Assembly (NCBI GenBank): GCA_027061425.1
Contig: JALSUN010000014.1
Location: 1-15,425 of the forward strand
Reading direction: 5' to 3'
DNA length: 15,425 bases
Source of the DNA: Helicobacteraceae bacterium
Lineage (GTDB): Bacteria > Campylobacterota > Campylobacteria > Campylobacterales > Sulfurimonadaceae
This document shows positions 6,841 to 13,434 of the stretch, piece by piece (position 1 is the first letter of the stretch; every line of letters begins with the position of its first letter). Under the pieces are notes generated by a model that had not been told where the DNA came from, searched no databases, and saw only the letters and a list, made by a program, of their open reading frames with translations. The position numbers were made by a program, and so were the translations under genes.

Positions 6841-7649
6841 TGAGAGCCTATAAGCCAAAAGACGACGTACAAAAAAAGTCGTACTATACTGACCGTTACT
6901 GGGTGGCACCACAGGTACCCACTTCCAAAGTAGAAGATGATGCTGTTTTTGCAGCAGACCTTGCAGCGATCAAAGAGAAGTTTGAAGTACTGGATGCTTA
7001 TATCCAAGTTGGGCAGATGGTGGTTTACATCAACGCTAAAGATAACTACGGTGTACTTGAAGTGCTTAAAGAGACTCAAGGTTATACACAGCTATCTGAG
7101 CTTTCAGCTATAGACTGGGTTGCTAAAAAAGGTGAGTTTGAAATATTTTACCAAATGCTCTCTATGAGTAAACGTAAACGCCTTCGCATTAAATGTTTTA
7201 TCAAGCAAGATGAGGCGATAGAGAGTGTTAATACACTTTTCCGTTCAGCTGACTGGTCAGAGCGTGAGATGTTTGACATGTTTGGTGTGAAAGTGAACAA
7301 CCACCCTTACATGAAACGTATCTTGATGCCAGATGACTGGGAAGGTCATCCACTGCTTAAGACATATCCTTTACAGGGTGATGAGTTTGCAGCATGGTAC
7401 GAGGTAGACCGTATTTACGGTAAAGAGGCACGTGCTATTGTCGGGCCTGAAATCCGTGACAGTGCACGTGTTGACCGTTATGACACAGAGCGTTTCTCTC
7501 GTCTAGGTTATGAGGTACCAATGGGTGCTGAACCTAAGGCTAAAGATGCAGAAGAGACACCACTAGCTTACCAAGAAGAGGGTGGTGTCTTTATGATTGA
7601 TAAATTCGAAGATGACAAAGCTGTTATTATCGAAGACAGAAAGAGATAG
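6840..7649 (+). CDS. nuoC: NADH-quinone oxidoreductase subunit C (30-kDa subunit)
   Basis: Encodes 269 residues. The 30-kDa signature is clear: ADWSEREMFDMFGV from residue 137, then HPYMKRILMPDDWEGHPLLK. The protein is a structural subunit of the quinone-connecting module and binds no cofactor. The ATG shares one base with the nuoB stop (TAATG), and AAAAGG at 6826-6831 precedes it by 8 nt. The roughly 90 residues after the signature are charged and acidic, longer than the minimal domain. Unlike the fused nuoCD of E. coli, C and D are separate here. Confidence 0.95.
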   Translation: MRAYKPKDDVQKKSYYTDRYWVAPQVPTSKVEDDAVFAADLAAIKEKFEVLDAYIQVGQMVVYINAKDNYGVLEVLKETQGYTQLSELSAIDWVAKKGEFEIFYQMLSMSKRKRLRIKCFIKQDEAIESVNTLFRSADWSEREMFDMFGVKVNNHPYMKRILMPDDWEGHPLLKTYPLQGDEFAAWYEVDRIYGKEARAIVGPEIRDSARVDRYDTERFSRLGYEVPMGAEPKAKDAEETPLAYQEEGGVFMIDKFEDDKAVIIEDRKR

Positions 7650-7657
7650 GGGCGAAG

Positions 7658-8896
7658 ATGCAACAACCAAATAGATTACGTCCGTTTTTTGAGAACATTA
7701 CCTTCGATAGAGAAGACAATGAGATGATCATTAACTTCGGACCGCAGCACCCTTCGGCGCACGGTCAGTTACGTCTCATTTTACACATGCAGCAAGAGCA
7801 GATCACTAAGGCACATCCAGATATCGGTTACCTACACCGTGGTATGGAGAAGATGGCTGAGAACATGATTTATAACGAATTTATGCCAACAACAGACCGT
7901 ATGGACTACATCGCTTCAAGCTCTAACAACTATGGTTTTGCCTTAGCTGTTGAGAAGTTGATCGACCTGCATGTTCCACGTCGTGCAAAAGTCATACGTA
8001 TGATGCTTCTTGAAATCAACCGTCTTATGTCTCACCTTTTCTGGTTAGCAACCACTGCACTAGACATCGGTGCGATGACCATTTTCTTGTTTGCTTTCCG
8101 TGAACGTGAATACCTTATGGACATCATCGAAGATTACTGTGGTGCACGTTTGACACATGCAGCGATCCGTATTGGTGGTGTACCTCTAGACATTCCAGAC
8201 AACTTCATCCCAGATCTTAAAGATTTCCTTGACAAGTTGCCACAGAATATTAAAGATTATGAAGATCTTCTTGACACCAACCGTATTTGGTTGATGAGAA
8301 TGGAAAACGTAGGTGTTATTTCTGAAGAGATGGCACTTTCATGGGGCTGTTCAGGTCCAATGTTACGTGCTTCTAATACACCTTGGGACATCCGTAAAGA
8401 AGAGCCATATGAGCTTTATGACGAAGTAGAGTTTGAAGTTCCTTACTCTGACAAGTGTGATAACTACGCTCGTTACAAGATCTACATGCAAGAGATGAGA
8501 GAGTCTGCGAAGATTCTTTATCAGACTATTGACATGTATGAAGAGACTGTTAAAAACAATGAGACGGAACTTATGGCACATGCGCCGCAGTACATCTCTG
8601 CACCAAAGTTAGAGTTAATGACGCAAAACTACTCATTGATGCAACACTTTGTTCTTGTAACTCAAGGTATGCGCCCACCAGTAGGTGAAGTTTATGTTGC
8701 TACTGAGTCACCAAAAGGTGAACTTGGTTTCTACATCAACTCTCAAGGTGGTCCATACCCTTACCGTCTAAAACTTCGTGCACCATCTTTCTGGCACACA
8801 GGTATTTTGACAGACCTACTTCCGGGTCACTACATCCCGGATGTTGTTTCAATCATCGGTACGACTAATATCGTATTCGGTGAAGTTGACCGATAA
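7658..8896 (+). CDS. nuoD: NADH-quinone oxidoreductase subunit D (49-kDa subunit)
   Basis: Encodes 412 residues, a normal length for NuoD. It carries the 49-kDa family landmarks: FGPQHPSAHG from residue 27, DIGYLHRGMEKM, GMRPPVGEVYVATESPKGE from about 337, RLKLRAPSFWHT, and the C-terminal FGEVDR. With NuoB it forms the quinone-binding cavity next to cluster N2 and is evolutionarily related to the large subunit of NiFe hydrogenases, although the nickel-ligating cysteines are absent. It starts 8 nt after nuoC behind a weak G-rich ribosome-binding site. Confidence 0.96.
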   Translation: MQQPNRLRPFFENITFDREDNEMIINFGPQHPSAHGQLRLILHMQQEQITKAHPDIGYLHRGMEKMAENMIYNEFMPTTDRMDYIASSSNNYGFALAVEKLIDLHVPRRAKVIRMMLLEINRLMSHLFWLATTALDIGAMTIFLFAFREREYLMDIIEDYCGARLTHAAIRIGGVPLDIPDNFIPDLKDFLDKLPQNIKDYEDLLDTNRIWLMRMENVGVISEEMALSWGCSGPMLRASNTPWDIRKEEPYELYDEVEFEVPYSDKCDNYARYKIYMQEMRESAKILYQTIDMYEETVKNNETELMAHAPQYISAPKLELMTQNYSLMQHFVLVTQGMRPPVGEVYVATESPKGELGFYINSQGGPYPYRLKLRAPSFWHTGILTDLLPGHYIPDVVSIIGTTNIVFGEVDR

Positions 8897-8905
8897 GGAG
8901 CGCGA

Positions 8906-9127
8906 ATGAAACGTTATGATTTACGTCATCTTAAAGATGAATTTGAGCCAAGAATGAAAGAAATCCTTGACAAACACCCAGCGGGTGAAGTTGCGATTTT
9001 CTTATTTGAAATTGGTGATTTTACATCAGTTCAACGTAGTGCTGACCTTGTAAAAGAGTGTGGGCTTGAGTTAGCGAATTCATTGAAGTTCAATGAAGCT
9101 GACTGGACAATTGTTGTCAAAAAATAA
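8906..9127 (+). CDS. Small complex I protein in the nuoE position (Campylobacterota type)
   Basis: Encodes 73 residues with AAGGAG at 8895-8900, 5 nt before the ATG. It occupies the place of nuoE but is far shorter than the roughly 160-residue 24-kDa subunit, and its single Cys (in KECGLE) cannot supply the four ligands of cluster N1a. The sequence (DLRHLKDEF, IFLFEIGDFTSVQRSADLV, NSLKFNEADWTIVV) resembles, from memory, the small proteins in the same position in Campylobacter and Helicobacter (such as HP1264). Databases may label it a NuoE-family protein by position. It probably has a structural or docking role for the neighbouring F-position protein; no cofactor or membrane segment is visible. 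Confidence 0.85.
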   Translation: MKRYDLRHLKDEFEPRMKEILDKHPAGEVAIFLFEIGDFTSVQRSADLVKECGLELANSLKFNEADWTIVVKK

Positions 9128-9139
9128 GGGCATACACCT

Positions 9140-11176
9140 ATGAGTAAAGTCTTTTTTTCAACCTGGCGTGGAGAGTCTGTCAACAATGTTGACAAGGCTG
9201 ACGACGCTTGGGAAGAATCAGCATATAACCTGCCAGAGCAGTACAACGAGCACAGTTCGTCTAAAGCCTTTATAGGCTGGGATGGTGTGGCGCTTTTTGA
9301 CTCTGAGGTAGATGTTGTTCGTCTCGCGACTGAGTACGCGGCACAGTATCAGGTCTATTCTGAAGCTTGTGGCCGTTGTGCACCGGGTCGTTGGGGTGGT
9401 CGCATACTGTATGACCTGATGGACAAGATCGCACGTGGTGAAGGTACCATGCAAGATATGGATCACCTCAAAGAGGTCTCTCGTACCATGCAAAGTACTT
9501 CTAAATGTGAGATTGGCAAGACCGTACCAACACCTCTTTTAGACCTAATGGAGCATTTTGAAGCAGATTTTGTACGTTGTATAGACGAACAAAAACCTTC
9601 AAAACATTACGACGAATCTGTGAACTACATTGCTAAGATTACAGCGCCATGTACTGACGCTTGTCCCGCGCATGTTGATATCCCTGGTTATATAGAGGGT
9701 GTTCGTGACCTACGTTTTGACGACTCATTGAAGGCTACCCGTCAGACCATGCCACTTGCACACACTTGTGGTCGTGTTTGTCCGCATCCATGTGAAGATG
9801 AGTGTCGCCGTACAAACCTTGATGAGCCTATCTCTATCATGGCGCTAAAACGTCTGGGTGCTGACTATGAAACAGACCATGGTTTTGGTTTCTTCCACCC
9901 TGCAGAGAAAAAACCAGACACAGGTAAAAAAGTTGCTATCGTTGGTGCTGGACCTGCTGGTCTGACTGCAGCGTACTATTTGGCACTCGATGGCATCCAC
10001 TGTGATGTTTATGAGTCTCTTCCTGTTCTTGGTGGTGAAGTTGCTGTCGGTGTACCAGAATACCGTATGCCAATTGACAAATATAACCAAGACATCGAAG
10101 CCGTTCGTGACTTAGGTGTTAACTTTATCGTTAACACACCAGTCACTGCTGAGATGATGCGTCAGTTTGAGACAGACTATGACGCGACTATGGTTGCTGC
10201 AGGTACCCGTCTTTCTAAGAAAGTACGTTGTGCTAATGAGCGTCCAGAGGTTCAGGGTTATTGGGGAGCAATTGACTTCCTTGATCGTGTGAATCTTTAT
10301 GAGAAATATGACATCAAGATACCAAAAGAGGTTCAAGAAGAGAACCTTTTAACCACAGACTATGTTGACCTTACAGGTAAAACTGTTGTTTGTGTTGGTG
10401 GTGGATTTACCTCTATGGACGTTGTTCGTTGTTCGATCCGTGCGGGCGCTGAAAAAGTCTATATGATCTATCGCCGTGATGAAAAGACGATTATTCGTAA
10501 TACAACTTATGAAGAGTACCATGAAGCTGTCGAAGAGGGTGTTGAATTCCTGTTCCATTCTGCTGTTGAAGAGATGGTGGATGAAAATGATGTACTTAAG
10601 AAACTGAAAATTAACAAGTTCGAGTTGGTACCTGATCCTAATGGTGGTCGTGCTCAACTGGTTAAGGTCGAGGGTGCTGATTATGATATTGAAGCGGATT
10701 ACTTAATCCCTGCGGTATCTCAAAGTGCTGACTTCGCCTTGTTACCAGAAGAGTGGGAACTTGAGATGACCTCTTGGGGCACACTTCTTACTAACGGTAA
10801 AGACTATATGACCTCTCGTAAAGGTGTTTTTGCTGCAGGTGACTGTGAGTATGGTCCGATGACTATCGTTAATGCGGTTGGTCAAGCCAAACGTGCGGCA
10901 TCAGTGATGAGTCGTTATGTCCAAAATGGTGGTGAGATTACACTGACTGATGATGAGATCATGGAAGATCACTTGCGTCGTATGAAAGTTTATGACAAAA
11001 AAGAGAAAATCAGCGGTTGGCTTCCGGGTCTTCCACGTGAAGAGTCAGAAGTCTTAGATGTAGATGTCCGTAAGTTTAATAACATGGAAGTAAACCTCGG
11101 TTTTACACAAGAACAAGCCCTCAGCGAAGCAGATCGTTGTATGCGTTGTTACTATATCGCGATGGTCGCGTACTAA
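9140..11176 (+). CDS. NuoF-position fusion: NuoF-like Fe-S domain plus GltD-type flavoprotein
   Basis: Encodes 678 residues; TAAGGG at 9125-9130 lies 9 nt upstream. Residues 1-70 match nothing I can place with certainty. Residues about 75-145 resemble the C-terminal N3-cluster domain of NuoF, with Cys77, Cys80 and Cys123, but the expected third ligand is Gly83. The rest is a complete GltD/NfnL-like oxidoreductase: Cys171, Cys175 and a C-x3-C-x3-C-x3-C set (Cys210, 214, 218, 222) for [4Fe-4S] clusters; an FAD-binding GAGPAG at 269-274; a nucleotide-binding GGGFTSMD at 420-427 followed by YRRDEK, whose arginines suggest NADPH; a second FAD motif, GVFAAGDCEYGP; and a C-terminal RCMRC. The FMN/NADH-binding GRGGAGFPTG signature of true NuoF is absent. 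Position and fusion suggest it exchanges electrons between NAD(P)H and complex I. The cofactor and direction are inferred. Confidence 0.85.
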   Translation: MSKVFFSTWRGESVNNVDKADDAWEESAYNLPEQYNEHSSSKAFIGWDGVALFDSEVDVVRLATEYAAQYQVYSEACGRCAPGRWGGRILYDLMDKIARGEGTMQDMDHLKEVSRTMQSTSKCEIGKTVPTPLLDLMEHFEADFVRCIDEQKPSKHYDESVNYIAKITAPCTDACPAHVDIPGYIEGVRDLRFDDSLKATRQTMPLAHTCGRVCPHPCEDECRRTNLDEPISIMALKRLGADYETDHGFGFFHPAEKKPDTGKKVAIVGAGPAGLTAAYYLALDGIHCDVYESLPVLGGEVAVGVPEYRMPIDKYNQDIEAVRDLGVNFIVNTPVTAEMMRQFETDYDATMVAAGTRLSKKVRCANERPEVQGYWGAIDFLDRVNLYEKYDIKIPKEVQEENLLTTDYVDLTGKTVVCVGGGFTSMDVVRCSIRAGAEKVYMIYRRDEKTIIRNTTYEEYHEAVEEGVEFLFHSAVEEMVDENDVLKKLKINKFELVPDPNGGRAQLVKVEGADYDIEADYLIPAVSQSADFALLPEEWELEMTSWGTLLTNGKDYMTSRKGVFAAGDCEYGPMTIVNAVGQAKRAASVMSRYVQNGGEITLTDDEIMEDHLRRMKVYDKKEKISGWLPGLPREESEVLDVDVRKFNNMEVNLGFTQEQALSEADRCMRCYYIAMVAY

Positions 11177-11185
11177 GGAGGGTTG

Positions 11186-13432
11186 ATGATTAATTTTAAA
11201 ATAAACGGCACTCCAGTAACGGCTGAACGTGGTGAGACTATAATCAATGTAGCACGTCGTGAAGATATCTATATCCCAACAATGTGTTACATAGAGAAAA
11301 CATCTCCTTGTGCTTCTTGTCGTTTGTGTAGTGTTGAAGTTGAAGGTCTAGATGGTTTTGTTCTTGCATGTAACACGCCACCAACGGAAGGCATCAATGT
11401 CATCACTGATTCTGAAGTGTTAGAGACAGAACGTACTAATATTATGCGCATGTACGATGTGAACCATCCACTTGAGTGTGGTGTTTGTGACAAGTCTGGT
11501 GAATGTGACCTACAAAATAAAACTTTAGAGTTTAATGTAGGTCAGCAACAGTTTGCAGCAAAAGATCAACCACGTAAGATAGAAAACTGGGGTCTTATAA
11601 ACTACGACCCAAGTCTCTGTATCTTGTGTGAAAAGTGTACACACGTCTGTAACGAAGTGATCGGTGATGATGCACTTGACCTTCTCTTTGGTGGTTATAA
11701 CTCTAAAGTCATCCCGAAAAACTCTGATGTGCTTGACTGTACTTTCTGTGGCGAATGTATCGCAGTCTGTCCAGTAGGTGCACTGATCAGTTCAGATTTC
11801 CAATACAGCGCCAACTCATGGGAACTTTCAAAAGTTCCTGCGACGTGTGCACACTGTAGTGCAGGTTGTGCTTTGGAGTATGAAGTGAAACATGCAGGTG
11901 TTGAAGCTCAGGGTGCTGAGAGTATTTATCGTGTAAAGAACAACTTCGAGTATGCAACACTTTGTGGTGCAGGACGATTTGGTTTTGACTATGATAACAG
12001 TGCTACTAAAGACGATGAGGCATTTGCTAAAGCAGTGGAAGCTGTTAGTAAAGCAAAAGCGATTCGTTTCTCTTCTATGATTACAAATGAAGAGATGATG
12101 ATTCTAAAAGCACTCAAAGAGAAGCTTGGACTTAAACTCTTTAACAGAGATGCCCGTCATATGCAACTCTTTATGGATGCTTATGCTTCTGTGAGTGGTA
12201 CAAAACATTACTCTGCAGACCTTGAAACACTTAAAGAGTCTGACGCGATTATCATGGTCGGTACGCGTATCGCTACAGACAACCCTGGTGTGCGTTATGC
12301 TATGACAACTGCAGCACGCCATAACGGTGCTAAAGTCGTTTACATGCATCCTCTAGAAGATGCACTGCTTCAAAACACTGTCACACAGTTTGTGAAGTAT
12401 GAAGTGGGCACGGAAGAGGGTGTTTTAGCACTGTTAGCGCAGACACTTATAGTAGACCAAGAACTGACACAACGTGAACAGTCTTTTATCGATAGCCTTG
12501 ATGAAGGTTACTTAAGTGCTGAAACTAATGTGGGTGATGATGAACTTGAACTGATGAAAAAACAGTTTTTACGTTCTAAATCTAAGACATTAGTTATAGG
12601 TTCAGACATCCTTGCCCATGAACGTGTAGAAAACATTGCACGTTTAGTGGCACTAATAGAGAAATATAGTGACTTTAATGTACTTGTTGTACCGTCTGAA
12701 GCGAATACCTTAGGTGTTTCACTCATCGCTGATTTAGACATCGATGATCATAGTGAAAACGTTGTGGGTTATAATGCTAAAGGTAACTTTGTCATCTCTG
12801 CTTTAGAGGGTGCAGACCTAGCGGTTCCTGCCTTTAATCAGCAAGAGGGAACTGTTGTGAGCATTGACAAACGTGTGTTACCTACCAATGTGGCTTTAGG
12901 TTTTGAGGGTTACACCTTAAATGACATCGCCAATGCTTTGGGTGTTCATGCTCAAAACACTGTAGATTATACTTCTAGGTTACCTCAAGAAAGTGGTTTT
13001 AAAGCCGTTGATTTTGATGACTTGGAAAACTTCTACTCTGACAAAGGTGTTGATACACGCGGTTATGTTCTTGATGATGTTACTGTAAAACGTGGAGGGT
13101 ATCCTGAAGAGGTTGCTGAACTTCCTGAGTTTAATGGTGCGGTGATCTATCATGCCAACCCGGTGCTTCAGTTTAATGCATTTACTGCACAAACTAAACA
13201 ACTGGAAAATGACAACAACCTTTACGGTTCAGCATCATTTGCAGCTGCAGCCCGTCTTAGTGACGGTGAAGCAGTAACATTTGTCTACGCTGGTGAAACT
13301 GTTCGTCGTGTGTTCAAACTTGATGAAACACTCAAAGGGACGGTTGCACTGCATCCTACCTTTGACTTGGGTCTAAATGTACGAAGCGATTACCGCTTTG
13401 AGACAGTAAATTTTAAGAGAGAGAGTAAATAG
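11186..13432 (+). CDS. nuoG: NADH-quinone oxidoreductase subunit G, first copy
   Basis: Encodes 748 residues from the ATG at 11186. An adjacent TTG at 11183 would leave only 1 nt after AAGGAGG (11175-11181), so the ATG is better. Ligands in order: [2Fe-2S] site Cys34, 45, 48, 62; the His-Cys3 N5 site His94, Cys98, 101, 107; two full ferredoxin-type [4Fe-4S] motifs, Cys145/148/151/155 and Cys185/188/191/195; and the N7-type site Cys221/224/228/260. From about 265 onward the protein resembles a molybdopterin-oxidoreductase fold (GTRIATDNPGVRYAM, NQQEGTVVSIDKRV), which in NuoG is degenerate and has no known catalytic role. It should carry electrons from the F-position protein toward NuoI and NuoB. 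It starts 9 nt after the preceding gene. Confidence 0.93.
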   Translation: MINFKINGTPVTAERGETIINVARREDIYIPTMCYIEKTSPCASCRLCSVEVEGLDGFVLACNTPPTEGINVITDSEVLETERTNIMRMYDVNHPLECGVCDKSGECDLQNKTLEFNVGQQQFAAKDQPRKIENWGLINYDPSLCILCEKCTHVCNEVIGDDALDLLFGGYNSKVIPKNSDVLDCTFCGECIAVCPVGALISSDFQYSANSWELSKVPATCAHCSAGCALEYEVKHAGVEAQGAESIYRVKNNFEYATLCGAGRFGFDYDNSATKDDEAFAKAVEAVSKAKAIRFSSMITNEEMMILKALKEKLGLKLFNRDARHMQLFMDAYASVSGTKHYSADLETLKESDAIIMVGTRIATDNPGVRYAMTTAARHNGAKVVYMHPLEDALLQNTVTQFVKYEVGTEEGVLALLAQTLIVDQELTQREQSFIDSLDEGYLSAETNVGDDELELMKKQFLRSKSKTLVIGSDILAHERVENIARLVALIEKYSDFNVLVVPSEANTLGVSLIADLDIDDHSENVVGYNAKGNFVISALEGADLAVPAFNQQEGTVVSIDKRVLPTNVALGFEGYTLNDIANALGVHAQNTVDYTSRLPQESGFKAVDFDDLENFYSDKGVDTRGYVLDDVTVKRGGYPEEVAELPEFNGAVIYHANPVLQFNAFTAQTKQLENDNNLYGSASFAAAARLSDGEAVTFVYAGETVRRVFKLDETLKGTVALHPTFDLGLNVRSDYRFETVNFKRESK

Positions 13433-13434
13433 CT

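Noticed and set aside
9140..11176. Glutamate synthase small subunit (gltD)
   Set aside because: The C-terminal part is GltD-like, but the NuoF-type Fe-S domain at the N-terminus, the position inside the nuo operon and the lack of a gltB neighbour point to a complex I role.
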